This document shows, one piece after another, positions 12,601 to 24,552 of a stretch of 64,000 nucleotides of DNA. The stretch's first letter is position 1; each line of letters opens with the position of its first letter. The stretch covers positions 82,959,566 to 83,023,565 of the forward strand of contig NC_080175.1 in the NCBI RefSeq assembly GCF_950295315.1, in the 5' to 3' direction. The notes beneath the pieces are model-generated. The model was not told the DNA's origin. It saw only the letters and a program-made list of their open reading frames with translations, and did no database searches. Made by a program: the position numbers and the translations under genes. This DNA comes from Erinaceus europaeus (lineage: Eukaryota > Chordata > Mammalia > Eulipotyphla > Erinaceidae).

Positions 12601-13129
12601 GTCTAACGTTTTTTTATAGTCAGATGTGAATATTCTTGTTTCAGACACCTTATCTCTCCTTCCCATTGGTGGTGGTGTGTGGATGGTAGTGACATAATCA
12701 AAATGAAAGTGGTCACACTCCAGGAGAACTGCAATTTGTTCAAAGTAAGTTAAAGAGAAGATGTGCTTGGAAGATATGATATTATGCTTTCTAAATTGTA
12801 ACATTAGGGTTATCAGGAAATGATTCTCCACTTGACTCTGTGTTCTCTGGATACCACTTGTATTTGATATTTCTGCCAATGAAACACTAAGAATCTCTAA
12901 GAAAATCATTGATAGCTGTTAATCTTGTACAGCATGATAGATAATGCAATGTCTTGAGTAATGATGCAATAAGCATTAAAGAAATTGTAATCTAGACCTG
13001 CAAAGGAAAGAGGGTATGTAGAATTTAAAGATAACTTTCAAAAAGCCATAGTATTGTGATTAATAATAGCCTTGGTATATTTTTTCTCACAATCAGAGTT
13101 AAAGCATTTGCCAGGAATGTCACATTTTG

Positions 13130-13250
13130 ACAATTAGGAACCCAGAAAAATGTTCCACAGGGACTGAACCAATTTCCATTTCCACTAGCAGTGTATAAAT
13201 ATTTCTTTCATCCCCTCACACTCTCTTGAACATTACTTATTACTGTCATT
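13130..13250 (-). mobile_element. Ancient L1 ORF2 fragment, inverted
   Basis: TTTCCATTTCCACTAGCAGTG followed by a CCTCACACTCTC block is the antisense of the L1 ORF2 Cys-rich region (compare 34880-34960). It lies just upstream of a plus-strand L1 piece of similar decay. Confidence 0.55.
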
Positions 13251-13339
13251 TCCTCCTCCTCCTCCTCCTCCTCCTCTCCTTCTCCTTCTTCTTCTTCTTC
13301 TTCTTCTTCTTCTTCTTCTTCTTCTTCTTCTTCTTCTTC
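13251..13339. repeat. Polypyrimidine (TCC)n(TTC)n tract
   Basis: TCC units run to about 13285 and then turn into uninterrupted TTC units to 13339. The plus strand is pure pyrimidine across the tract. Confidence 0.95.
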
Positions 13340-13439
13340 ATGTATGACATTATCATAGGTACTAACTGGTATTTCATTCATGTCTTTATTAACATTTTAA
13401 CTGGATCACTACATTTCACCTTTCACAGAAGTAAGCTCC

Positions 13440-14045
13440 AGTGAATCAAGAATTTTCACATTAGATTAGAAACCATCAAGTGTTTAGAGGAAAACACTGA
13501 AAGAACTCTTTTCAATCTAAGTCTTAAAGGCATCTTTGATGACTCAAGTCTAATTGTAAAACAAATAAATGAAAATGAAAATAAACCAAACTACATCAAA
13601 CTGAAAACTTCTGCATGTCAAAATGATCCACCACCAAAACAGAGAGATTCCATACAGAATGTAAGAAAATCTTTAAGTGTATGTGAAGGAGGGGGGCCTA
13701 GATAACATAATGGTTATGCAAAGAGACTCTCTAATACCTGAGACTCCAAAGTCCCAGGTTCAATCCCCTGCACCACGATAAACCTGAGCTAAGCAGTACT
13801 GTGGTAAAAACAGAAAGGAAAGAAAAAGGAAATCTTTACATGCTATACATCAGACAAAAGGCTAATAATCAGCTATCTAAAGAACTCACCAAACTCAGCA
13901 ACAAAAAAAAAACAACCCCTTCAAAAAATGTAGTGAGGATATGAACAGACTCTTCACCCGGGAAGAAACCATAAGGGCCAATGGAAAAATGAAAAAAATG
14001 CTCAATGCCATTGAGTGTCAGAGAACTATTTCTTAATTATCAGTT
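13440..14045 (+). mobile_element. Ancient L1 ORF2 fragment interrupted by SINE-D
   Basis: It shows GAGGAAAACACTGAAAGAAC, GGCATCTTTGATGACTCAAG and CTACATCAAACTGAAAACTTC, then after the SINE ATGCTATACATCAGACAAAA and AACTCACCAAACTCAGCAAC, all collinear with the ORF2 C-terminal half. AAATCTTTA occurs on both sides of the SINE insertion. Stops and indels abolish coding. Confidence 0.75.
13692..13828 (+). mobile_element. SINE-D inside old L1
   Basis: GATAACATAATGGTTATGCA, then CCAGGTTCAATCCCCTGCAC and GAGCTAAGCAGTACTGTGGT and an A-rich tail. The tRNA-like B-box region (GGTTCAATCCC) is intact. Confidence 0.8.
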
Positions 14046-14199
14046 ACTATGGGAAAAAATTACTTCTTACTCTGTTTTCAAAGGTCCTTTGCCCCTTTCA
14101 AAGACCCTTCGCTATTAAAGATAAAAGTGAATGTGAAGTAAGAACACAGTAATGAAAAATAGAACAATGGTATTTGAAAGCATACTTCTTTTTTTTTCC

Positions 14200-14513
14200 C
14201 ATCACAGTAGTCACTTGGACTTGGTGTCTGCACTATGAATCCACTGATCCTGGGGACAACCTTTTAATTTTTTTTCTTTCTTTCTCTTCTTCCTTTGTTC
14301 CTTCCTTCCTTCCTTCCTTTTTTTTTTTAATTTTGTTTGCTAGGACAGAGAAAGGTTGGGAGGGGAGGGGAATTTAGAGAGGAAGGGGGATGAAAAAACA
14401 GACAACTACAGACCTGTTTCGTCACTCATGAAGCATCCTCCCCACAGGAATTGAACCCAGGTCCTTGCACATACTGATGTGTGCATTCAACTGGGTGTGC
14501 TACCACCTGGCCC
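14200..14513 (-). mobile_element. SINE-C, minus strand
   Basis: The tail module (TATGAATCCACTGATCCTGG) lies at 14235-14254. The head ends at GCTACCACCTGGCCCTG near 14513. Between them a TTCC repeat has expanded at 14297-14320. Confidence 0.75.
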
Positions 14514-14524
14514 TGAAACCATAC

Positions 14525-14716
14525 TTTTTTTTTTTTACTATATTTATTTATTTATTGGATAGAGACAGCCAGAAATCTAGAGAGTTAGATAGAGAGACAC
14601 CTGCACTTCACCACTTGTGAAGTTTCCCACCTCCAGGTGGGGACCAGGGGCTTGAACCTGGGACCTTGCACACTGTAATATGTATGCTTAACTAGGTGTG
14701 CCACCACCTGGCCCCT
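14525..14716 (-). mobile_element. SINE-A, minus strand
   Basis: The reversed AATAAATAAATA tail (TTTATTTATTTATTGGATAG), then CACCACTTGTGAAGTTTCCC and the reversed head GTGTGCCACCACCTGGCCCC. Second member of a run of three same-strand SINEs. Confidence 0.9.
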
Positions 14717-14717
14717 G

Positions 14718-14961
14718 TTTTTTTTTTTATATTTATTTATTCATTCCCTTTTGTTGTCCTTGTTTTTTTATTGTTGTAGTTATTACTGTTGTTGTCATTG
14801 CTGTTGTTGGATAGGACAGAGATAAATGGACAGAGGAGGGAAAGACAGAGAGGGAGGAGAGAAAGACAGACACCTGCAGACCTGCTTCACCGCTTGTGAC
14901 TCCCCTGTAGATGGGGAGCGGCGGGGGGGGGGGGGGGCGTTGAACCAGGATCCTTATGCCT
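14718..14961 (-). mobile_element. SINE-B, minus strand, 5'-truncated
   Basis: The reversed tail (TTCCCTTTTGTTGTCCTTG) and CTGCTTCACCGCTTGTGACT are present, plus a G homopolymer at about 14925-14938. Homology stops at AGGATCCTTATGCC, so the first part of the head is missing. Confidence 0.85.
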
Positions 14962-15299
14962 TTTCCCCACTTTCATCTTACCTAACTCATTGCCCATAAT
15001 GCATCTATTAAAAGTGACTGATGTCAACATTCCTTTACTTGCAAATCCTATGATGCTCCACACTCATTAATATACTTGATATTCCAAATAGCAATCAGAA
15101 CTGATCTCACTGCTAATGTCAAAACTCTGCTCCATCGTTATCTCTGCTTAACGTGGTTTTCTTCAGCTTGGTGCTGTGTACCTGGCATTTATTGCTTTTC
15201 CATATACAGCAGTGTAGATTTTCTATGCATACCCAAAGACAAGTTTGCAATGAACCTATTTTGAAATAACTGAGAGAAAGCCTAAGCTTTTCATGTAAA

Positions 15300-16640
15300 G
15301 AAGGGACTGACTATAGAAGCTGGATAAGAGCAAGAGACTGGCACATTTGATGTTGGCCTTCTTAATCACAGCCAGGCCACCCCATCACCTGGATGCCCCC
15401 ATAGACAATATGAACCAAAGCCTCTAATAGATGCCTCTCTCCACCATCACCAGGAACATCTTCATCATCAGGAACATCATCATTAGGCCTCTGTGTGCTT
15501 CTTCAAGACCATAAGCTCACTATGAATTACCAATGGTAAAGACTGTCCCACTGTCTGAGGGAGGCTGGGTCACCCTACTCTACCACTTGAGGAAAACCAG
15601 TCCTGAAATGACTGCAGCTTATAATGTGCCCTTGGACTGTGAATACAGACTGGTACTTGAGGTTATACAGGCCTCAGTGCTAATGTGAATAGGTATGGAC
15701 CCCAGGTCAAATCAATGTGGTACATAGTTAATTGTATTTACATATTTTCTTCAAGTTTGGGAGCTATCCTTTGCCCTGCTGTAGATTTCTAGTCTCATTC
15801 TTAATTCTGATACCATCTACCCAGACAATATTTTTAGTTCACCTGCAGGTTATCTATCAAGTTCCAGAAAAAATTAACACAGTTATAGGCCCCTGAAACA
15901 TACCTAAAATAGACTTTTTAGCTTCTATCCACCCTAAAATCCTTATTCATATCTGATCTATTCCTACTTTATGGTTCCTGTTCATTACACATTTTGTCAT
16001 GTTTTACATTTTGCTCCATTTCAGCCACCAAGTTGTGGCTGCTACTAAGATTCCATCCTGACGTCCCTGGGCCGATGATATCACCAATATGTCCTGGAAC
16101 CCCACTGCTCCAGTGTTATACCCCACTAGGGAAAGACAGAAACAGGCTAGGGTGTGGGTCTACCTGTCAATGCCCAGGTCTAACAGAAAAGCCATTCCAG
16201 AAGCAAGACATTTCATCTTCTGAACCTCATAAAGAATTTTGTTCCATATTCCCAGAAATGGGGGAGAGTGTTAGGGGAAAATATCCAGGGGGCTCTGAAC
16301 TCTAATATCTTCAGGACCCAGAGAGAGAAGAGACGGAGAAAATAGGGATAAACACTCAGAAGTTAGGAAGTGTGACTTAGAAAGGAAGAAAGGCAGAATG
16401 ATAAAAATGAATAGGCAAATATATGTAAATCCGGATAGATAGTGATAGAAATAATAATCAACACATATCTGTGATGTTGGGAGAACTAAAGCAGTTTTCA
16501 ATGGAGGGAGTGGGGTCATAAAACTCTTGGTGGTGGGAAATGTGTAGAATTATAACCCTGTTACCCCACAATTTACTAAAGCAATATTAAGTCACTAATT
16601 CAATTTTAAAAAATAATATAAAATGGATCATTTTAAATAA
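15300..16640 (+). mobile_element. Old L1, type-B 3'UTR, about 1.3 kb
   Basis: The sequence runs collinearly with other type-B 3'UTRs: ATGCCTCTCTCCACCATCAC, CCCCAGGTCAAATCAATGTG, GTTTGGGAGCTATCC and ACCCAGACAATATTTTTAG. The conserved terminal module follows (CACCAATATGTCCTGGAACC and TTATACCCCACTAGGGAAAG). The end near 16520-16640 (TGGTGGTGGGAAATGTGTAG) is diverged. The interval 14962-15299 before it is unique. Confidence 0.75.
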
Positions 16641-16659
16641 TCAACCAAGATGTATTTTA

Positions 16660-16876
16660 TATTTTTAATAATTTTATTATCTTGATTTATTGGATAGAGA
16701 CAGTCAAGAGGGAAGAAGGAAGACGGTGATAGGGAGACAGAAAGAGAGGCACCTGCAACACTACTTCACCACTTGCAAAGCTTTCTCCCTACAGGTGGGG
16801 ACAAGGGGCTCAAATCTGGGTCCTTGTGCAGCATTATAACATGTGTGCTCAACTAGGTACACCATCATCCGGTCCT
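16660..16876 (-). mobile_element. SINE-A, minus strand
   Basis: The reversed tail TTGATTTATTGGATAGAGAC, then CTTCACCACTTGCAAAGC, CTACAGGTGGGGACAAGGGG and the reversed head ending CATCATCCGGTCCTGG. Confidence 0.88.
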
Positions 16877-17282
16877 GGTATTGATTTTTTTCTAATAGAT
16901 AAAATTTTAAGGTTTATAAATGTGAATTATTAAAAATTTACTATCAGAGCATTATTATATTGGATTCTCCTTTACATAGGTCCCTCGTAGACTGGAAAGA
17001 GCAGACCACTTATCCTTATAGCAAGAGATATTTTTTCCTAGTAAAATGAATAAACAAAACTAAATCACTTTTTTCCTCACAGACTGCATGTGATTCATTT
17101 GATGAAATACGCTGATGACCATATGATGGTACAGAAAGTACTACTTTGTCTACACATGTCATATAATTAATCAAATATTAAAATGCCACAAAAACTTAAA
17201 ATGATTTTAAATAATTGAACAATAAGATATTCTCACTCCAAATGATTTTGAGTTTGATTTATTAATGATTTAATTTTGATTT
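16877..17282. other. Unique stretch
   Basis: AT-rich. Nothing recognised. Confidence 0.5.
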
Positions 17283-17520
17283 ATAAGATTTTAAGAGGTA
17301 TAACTGCAATAGGGGTGTGATTACATACAGTTCCCACCACCAGAATTCTGTGTCTCATCCCCTCCATTGGAAACTTCCCTATTGTTTATCCCTTTGGGAG
17401 TATGGAACAAAAATTCTTTTAGGGGGAGAGTTTTCCATCACTATCTTCATCCCCTCTCAGGAAAAATCCCTGGATATGTTAATGAAACCTTACCCTAGAC
17501 CTCTAAGTTTATCTATAACT
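17283..17520 (-). mobile_element. Old L1 3' end, minus strand
   Basis: CAGTTCCCACCACCAGAATTC, CATCCCCTCCATTGGAAACT and CCCTTTGGGAGTATGGAAC are the antisense of a type-B-related L1 3' end (compare 33225-33310), strongly diverged. Confidence 0.6.
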
Positions 17521-17589
17521 ATGGAGGGAGAACAATTTGAACTATACACAACAGCACTGCTCTGTAGAATTTTCCACTAAGAAAAGGGG

Positions 17590-17714
17590 TATGTGTGTGT
17601 ATGTGTGTGTGTATGTGTGTGTATGTATGTGTGTATGTGTGTATGTGTGTGTATGTGTGTATGCGTGTATGTGTGTATGCGTGTATGCATGTGTGTGTGT
17701 GTGCTTGTGTGTGC
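17590..17714. repeat. Compound (TG)n / (TATG)n microsatellite
   Basis: TGTG units interspersed with TATG and TGCG, about 125 bp. Any open frame here is produced by the repeat. Confidence 0.95.
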
Positions 17715-18172
17715 TGTGTAGTGAACTGAAGCAACTAACTGTATATGGATTTTCATTTTGTGGGATGTGGCCAGTATTCCTGAGAAATAGAATTTTAAAC
17801 TATGTTTAATTACAGTAATTTAAACTAAAACTTTACACAGTGACATGTGGCTAGAAACTGCCATACTGACAGAATAATTTATAAACTCTAGACTCCTGCT
17901 CCTTCTAATATCCTCAGCAGTGAGCTCTTGTTTTATTGCCCTATCACCGTCAGAGACAACTCGCCTGCACACTGGAGTAGTCAAGGGAGTCTTAAAAATA
18001 TCAACGTTTTAGCATTTCTTCAATGATTTTCTCATGTATGCAAAGTTGAGAATAACTGCTTCAGCCCAAGTGTGTACTTACAAATCTTTCTTGTTTCTAT
18101 TAGTGCAGGCAAAAGCACTTAAACTAAAAGTTAGTCAATAATTTGCATTAACAGTATGAGAACAGACCCTTA

Positions 18173-18201
18173 GATTGTGATTAATCATATTAATCACAAT
18201 C
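18173..18201. repeat. Perfect 13-bp-arm palindrome, 3-nt loop
   Basis: GATTGTGATTAAT, loop CAT, ATTAATCACAATC. The arms are perfectly complementary and carry the homeodomain-type cores TAAT/ATTA and GATTAA. Function unknown. Confidence 0.9.
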
Positions 18202-18307
18202 AATTATTTTCAAATTGTGTACAATGGGACCCTAGGTATGTAAGACACTGGTTCAACTTTTGTTACTAGTTAGTCTGGGATATTTGGGGTAAAAGAAGTT
18301 AAATAAT

Positions 18308-18331
18308 TGTGTGTGTGTGTGTGTGTGTGTA
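18308..18331. repeat. (TG)n microsatellite
   Basis: About 11-12 TG units. Confidence 0.95.
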
Positions 18332-18607
18332 CGTGAGGAGTGTCTCATAGAGTTTAAATGCTAACATATTGGGAATTTTTAAGAAGTCTAAAGTTGTAGC
18401 AGGGTTGCTTTTCCCGAACAATTTGCTTGGCAAGTGTTTATGACAGGCATTCTTTTAGAGCAGAGTTCTGACAATGATATTTCAGAAAGCAAATATTATA
18501 ACAATGTGGCCTATGAAATAACTTTTTTCTTGTTGCTAACCTAAAAGAACAAAATTTTATCTTACTAAAAAAAGTCATTTTTAATCTATATATCATCAGC
18601 TATTTAT

Positions 18608-18879
18608 TTATTTAGTCTATTTTTTTAAACTTTTTATTCCCTTTTGTTGTCCTTATTGTTCTATTGTTGTTGTTATTGATATCATCGTTGTTGGATAGGA
18701 CAGAGAAAAATGGAGAGAGAAGGGGAAGACAGAGAGAAGGAGAGAAAGATAGACACCTGCAGACCTGCTTCACTGCTTGTGAAGCCACTCCCCTGCAGGT
18801 GGGGAGCTGGTGGCTCAAACTGGAATCCTTATGCTTAACCCACTGAGCTACTGCCTGACTCCTTATTTAGTCTATTTTT
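18608..18879 (-). mobile_element. SINE-B, minus strand, with 17-bp TSD
   Basis: The direct repeat TTATTTAGTCTATTTTT is at 18608-18624 and again at 18863-18879. Between them is a complete reversed SINE-B: TTCCCTTTTGTTGTCCTTAT, CTGCAGACCTGCTTCACTGC and a reversed head ending CTACTGCCTGACTCC. The exact TSD points to a fairly recent insertion. Confidence 0.95.
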
Positions 18880-20362
18880 CTCAACAGTTCTTAAAGTGGA
18901 CATTGTCCAGGGTTCATTTGTGTGTGTGTTCAGTTAAAGCATTAGAGTCAGATGATCTAAATTCTAATATTTCTTCTACTATTTTCAAGAATTATGAAGG
19001 AACTATTTCCCCTTCTTGAAGACTAATACTTTTTTCTGTCACTTTGTCATAGATTTGGGCAGAAGATATGAAAATCTTGAGTCAAAGACAGAGAGTGTAT
19101 TGTGCAAGTCATAGCAAATATCATGAACTTCGTGCTTACATTGTTTGTTTTTTGACCCCAAGACCCATAGATACAATCCACAGTGGTGACAATACGAACT
19201 ATGGGCATGCAAGCTTTGTGTCAAAGTGAGGAACTCTGAGATTATCTGTCCTCTGAGTGATTTTTATAAAACTTGTCCAGTCTCAACTTAATGTTACTTT
19301 TATTTTCTTAACTGGAAACAAATTTGTCATTGCTCTATCAAAAGATTCTATGTCTACCTTCCAAGGCTGTTATACCAACATCCTTGAATAGATAACCTGG
19401 TAATAATTCTATGAATGTCTCTCCACAAAAAAAAAAAAAAAGTAGAAATTCAGAAGTCTCATTGAGAATTGCTTCTTAAAACAGATAGTTCTGGACATTT
19501 TTCTAACACAAAGTAGTTGACCAAGTTTGAAGCTCAAATATTTATAGTTTTATGCTGAGTTAGGGTAATGGAAGAAATAAATAATCTGAATGACACTGTG
19601 ATTCATACATTTGAAACATACCAGGTAACTATTAGATACAATAGTAATAATAATAACTACAAGAGCCAAGGAATTCAATATTGTTACTAAAATGCATTGA
19701 TTTCTTGAAAGTGGGTAATGATAGCTGAAAACAATAAACTAAGAACTGAAAATGTAGAATGAGAACCAGTGTTTATAAACAAAGAAGCTTCATGTGATGA
19801 TTCAGGTAAACAATAAAATATAAGGTCAAATAGTACTTAGCAAACAAAACCATTCAGATTCCAAGATCATTGAATATGTAACTGAGATGTATCAGTTATG
19901 CTAAAATCAACACCTGAGATGGGAAAACCTGAGATTTGACATACTGTTTGCATATATCTGTATGAATGCCTCTGGTCATTTTTGACTAAAAGGTTTTTAA
20001 AGCACAAAGAAGTGGCCCATTACCACTGTTAAAATATGACTGCCTCCCAAATCCATAGTAGCTCTTCCTGGAAAAGTGCCCATCTCTAAGACCTGTGAGC
20101 TAGCAATCAGATTAAAGAATATACAGCCTAGGCATGCTATGCTGAGAAAAATTTAAGAGCAAAAATATTATACCTTAAAGTAACTGCATTTATTCCAGGT
20201 GCACTTTGGCAAGATTTAAAGGTGCTTGATCAAATGAACAGGAACAAAGAGATGTTTACTGACTATTTAGGATGCAAGAGGTTCTGGAGAACATGAAACT
20301 GTAAATTTTCTGTTAGGGTATATGATAAAAATGTGAGAAACACAATGATCCAAAAGGAGTGA
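18880..20362. other. Unique stretch
   Basis: AT-rich, with an A-run at about 19426-19441. No coding or transposon signal recognised. Confidence 0.5.
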
Positions 20363-20572
20363 GTTTAAAATACTTACAATGTGACTGATGAAATAACTTA
20401 CTCAAATGTGTTGCTTTGCCATGTGTGAAACTCAGGTTCAAGCCCGAACCCCACTGCACTGAAGAAAGCTTTGATGCCATGGTTTCACTGGCTCTCTCTT
20501 TCTCTGTCTCTGTCTCTCTCTCCTGCCTTTCTGCTTTTCTGTTTCTATCTAAAAGTAAATAAATGATCATTC
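20363..20572 (+). mobile_element. SINE-E
   Basis: TTGCTTTGCCATGTGTGAAAC, GGTTCAAGCCCGAACCCCAC, GAAGAAAGCTTTGATGCCAT and a TCTCT-rich block ending TCTATCTAAAAGTAAATAAA. The first about 20 bases of the head are degenerate. The interval 20573-21003 after it is unique. Confidence 0.75.
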
Positions 20573-21003
20573 TTGAAAGCCAGCTCAGATAATAAAGGGA
20601 TAACAGGCCAAAGAAACTAAGCATGATTAGAATGGATATAGTAGGTGAGATGAAGAGAGTATGAGAAAAATTAGAGAATTTTGTTCTATGACCTTGAAGA
20701 TACCATACCCTAAAGCTGTCAGAATGGACTCATGAGAAAAATGCTCAGTAACGGGCATTGCGATGAACTTCAGTTCTGGTTCTCCTCTGTAGGTCAGCAC
20801 TGACGGTAGAGTGATTGTCACAGAACTTGGCTTGCTGAAAGCAAGAGAAATGGTTGTATGACCCTAAATGAGATAAGAGCTACATAAGGAGAAAAGCCAA
20901 GTAAAAGGTTTTGAAACTGTCCATATACTTAAGATAGAATTGATATACTCTTGGGGGTAAGAGGAGAAGTAAATGCCACTTACTCCTTAAGATCTCAAGA
21001 ATG

Positions 21004-21290
21004 AGGGCTGGGTGATATCATATCCAGTAGTGTGTACATGTTGCCATGAGTGAGAACCTAGTTTCAGCCCCGGATTCCTACTTGCAGGGGGTTTCACAAG
21101 TGGTGGTGCAGTGCTGTAGAAGTCTCTCCACTTTCTCACCCAATCTCTCTCTGCCTCTCAACTTCTATCAATAAGGAAGGAAAAAACAAACGAACAAACA
21201 AACAGAAGGAATACAAAATGACTTCTGAGAATGGTGATAGAATCATGCAGTCACCAAGCCCCAGTGATAACCCTGGTAGCAAAAATAAAT
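21004..21290 (+). mobile_element. SINE-C
   Basis: Head AGGGCTGGGTGATATCATAT, centre CCTACTTGCAGGGGGTTTCA, an AAAC-rich internal stretch, then the 3' module CAAGCCCCAGTGATAACCCT followed by GGTAGCAAAAATAAATG. Confidence 0.8.
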
Positions 21291-23044
21291 GATCAAATAA
21301 GAAAATATCTCAATAATGCAAGGTCGTTTATTTGTATTTTTTTAATTCATCTGCTATCAAAATTTAGTAGACTGGGAGAAACTATTTATGCTACCACAAA
21401 TCAGGTAAACAGTAGACTTAATCAAAACTGGCATAGATATTACTAGGAAAAAGTAATATAACCTCAAGTACATTATAATATACAGTAATTTCTAGTCTAT
21501 CTCAGTCAGGAAAATAAAATCAGAAACACTTTAAATTCACAGAAAATACACCACGATATCTATTTAGTTTTTCACCAAGGATAGGCACTCTATCCTTTGT
21601 TATCATATATCTAAAAATATAAACTATCAGAACATTTCACTACCATGTTGATTCATTATAATGATAGTATTCTGATTAAGGATGAAAGTTTAGAGATGGC
21701 TAGGCAATAATGCTAAATCACACGTGCTGTAAAGACTGAAGGTAACCATTATGAAGAAATAACATTTATGAGAACTGCTAAAAAAAAAACCTAATGATGT
21801 TTGTGAGAACTGACACTTACATACTTATTAGAATTGATATATGAACCTTTATGAGAACTGATATGTCAGTAAGAAAAATGTAGAGATGCTCAGGTCAAGA
21901 GTATGCCAATGTTTCTTCAAAACAAAGATAAACTATTGTATACTACATACCATATTACCAAAAAAGAAAATACAATGTTAGGAAGAACTCTTAGGTTCTT
22001 TTTATATGATTATTTAGGCTCAATCAAGGGTGATAAGGAATATTGGCAGTTTAAATGAGACATAGAACAATAATAATTTTGGCATTATGTCCATGCAGCA
22101 GAAAAGATATTTCTCTCTCACTCAGCTCATATGGTAAGTAAAGCACACAGTATTGTGTTGTAGATTTCAGTGGTTCAAAAAGATGCAATGTGGTTTTCAT
22201 TGCAAGCATCAGTGGGACAAGGTCAAAAACTCGCCCCATTTGGGGGGATTAAGATCATACATACCTAATACAGGCTAACATATGTTTTTAAATAATATCT
22301 ATTACATCCATGTTCTAACACTGACATTCTTTAGGGAATTGGTAGAGATAAAGTGTTTAACCATAAATCACCAGGACAAACATTCTATAATAAGGGACAT
22401 GTACAAGGAGCTCTATAAATATTGACTATCAGAAGCATGGCTACCTCAGAGAATACTATGAATGCTTGATGTGGGCATAACTGAAAGCCAATTTTAAGTC
22501 AGTACATGTATGAATTGTCTAAACAGTGATTATAACTGGACAAGTTCTACAGTTCTGCATTTCAAAAGATAGGATGCACAAAAACAAAGTAATCTAGTGA
22601 AAGATGGGAGGGAGAGGATGTAGAGTTACAAGGAGGACTTCGTGCATGATAGCAGAGAAAGACCTAAACTGGTGGGTGGCAGTAGTGTGTAGATGTCTAT
22701 CAAACTGGGGGATGAGGAAGTGTGCCCTTGTGTCAATAATTGTACTTCAAACAGTTATCACCTGTAATCAAATTATTTGGTAAAACAGATGAAGGGGTTG
22801 AGGTAGAAGCAGAGGGAGAAAGGGAGAATGAGGGGGAGATAGACCTTTTATTAAAATGAATAAAATAAATGTAAAAACACTTTTAAATAATAGTCATCAT
22901 GGACAGTGATGAATACCACTGAGTCTCTCTCTTTAAACTATATGATTATAAAACTATAGGAAGTTGTCACCCATGAATTAGTCACATGCTTAAATTAACC
23001 TTTTTGTTGGCTTCACAGAGCACATAGCATGCTCAAATAGTCAA
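21291..23044. other. Mostly unique sequence
   Basis: No gene support. It contains one weak L1 3' end candidate (22590-22780, listed separately). Confidence 0.5.
22590..22780 (+). mobile_element. Possible old L1 type-C 3'UTR
   Basis: GGAGGACTTCGTGCATGATA, GACCTAAACTGGTGGGTGGC and TGTGTCAATAATTGTACTTC resemble the type-C 3' region. The terminal CCCCAATAAA is not preserved. Confidence 0.4.
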
Positions 23045-23295
23045 TATCCATCCTTCCATTTTTTTTAATTTTTAAAATTATTTTATTATCTTTATTTATT
23101 GGATATAAACAGCTAGAAATCAAGAAGGTAGGGGGAGATATAGAGGGGGAGAGAGACAGACATCTGTAGCCCTGCCTCACCACTTGCTAAGCTTTGCCCT
23201 TACAGGCGCGGACCAGGGTCACTAACCTGGGCCCTTGCTTGTTGTAACATGTGCAATCAACCTGGTGGGCCACCACCCGGCTCTCCTATCCATCC
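23045..23295 (-). mobile_element. SINE-A, minus strand, short TSD
   Basis: TATCCATCC lies on both sides (23045-23053 and 23287-23295). The body shows TTTATTTATTGGATATAAAC, GCCCTGCCTCACCACTTGC and the reversed head GGGCCACCACCCGGCTC. Confidence 0.9.
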
Positions 23296-24413
23296 ATCTT
23301 TGTAATTCATTAAAAATATCTCAGAGGATTGTTCGAATATCTAACATCTTTCAACTAGCTTACTGAGAAACTATGATATAGGAATGGCAATTTTGACATA
23401 CAATTACCTAGTTATGGAGACTAAGTCAATATTTCCATATATAAATTATATATGTATTCACTGTTAAATTGCATGTCTAATTATAAAAATATATACATGT
23501 ATATATGTGGTAGACAGATGATATATCATTAGAGAGATACAGACATAGAAAGATGAGAGAGTATATTGTTCTAGTCAGTCTCATGATATACTACCATATT
23601 GTTAACAGAGGATAACAAATATCGAAAGAAATTTATGACTGAATAGTCAAGCTGTTAGTTTTCAACTTGCTAGTTGAAAAAGGCATAATTTTATAATTTT
23701 GTATCAATAGTTATCATCTAGCACAGAAGAGGAAAACTATGTTCATGATTGATAGCTACAAATTGGGAAAGGCATGCATTTAAAACACAACAAAGAGAAT
23801 AAATATATTCTAATCTTCAGCTCAATTCTGTGCCGCATTTTGAGCAGGAATTTATAATTGCCAAATGATTAAAATAAAAATATATTCTAATAGGAGCGTC
23901 CATAGTGTTGAATATCAGACAATAATACAAAGCTGATTTAAAATATATTCAGGTCAAGTTCTGATGCTTCATATAAAACAAAAATGTAGTCTCTTTTGTC
24001 CACTCATAGTTATGGTGATAGCATAATTTATTATACTCAGAAAGAGCACATGTTCAAAGAAATTAAGCCTTTTGTAATTTTGTTAGACGTTTTATTACAA
24101 TGCCTTCAATGGTATTTGTCATTTCATGGGTAAATGACAGTTATAAAAGTTCAAACATTAACATTTTAATTCATCTGAAAATTTATTTCAGAAATAAGCT
24201 GTATGCAGCATGTATTCTCTATAAAAATCTCCCCTTGAGCAAATATCAACTTAAACATGTAACTAGCCTGTATGAGTTAGAATTTCCCAAGCATAGGTTC
24301 TTCACATTTGCATATTCAAATCAAGAAATTTTATTCAAAAATTAGAGTCACATATGTTGCCTTTACTAACGCAGTAAATTAAATCACACTTTGGACACCA
24401 GTCTGGCTTTTTT

Positions 24414-24415
<2 letters not shown>
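23296..24415. other. AT-rich unique stretch
   Basis: Contains a 9-bp-arm hairpin at 23659-23680 (TTTTCAACT / AGTTGAAAA) and TATATA-rich segments near 23445-23510. No gene recognised. Confidence 0.5.

Positions 24416-24416
<1 letters not shown>

Positions 24417-24490
<74 letters not shown>
24417..24490. repeat. (AT)n microsatellite, about 37 units
   Basis: An uninterrupted AT dinucleotide run of about 74 bp. Confidence 0.97.
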
Positions 24491-24492
<2 letters not shown>

Positions 24493-24552
24493 CAGAAATT
24501 TTTGTCCTTTATTTCATTAAAATCAAACATCATCCAGTGACAAAGTATTTTT

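Larger units (their letters stand above)
17715..18607. other. Unique stretch with short palindrome and TG run
   Basis: Holds the 18173-18201 palindrome and the 18308-18331 TG run (annotated separately). No gene or transposon recognised. Confidence 0.5.

Noticed and set aside
13226..13444. 72-codon Phe-rich frame
   Set aside because: Translation of a TTC repeat.
17519..17809. Open frames across the TG/TATG repeat
   Set aside because: The frames are created by the microsatellite on both strands and have no protein-like content.
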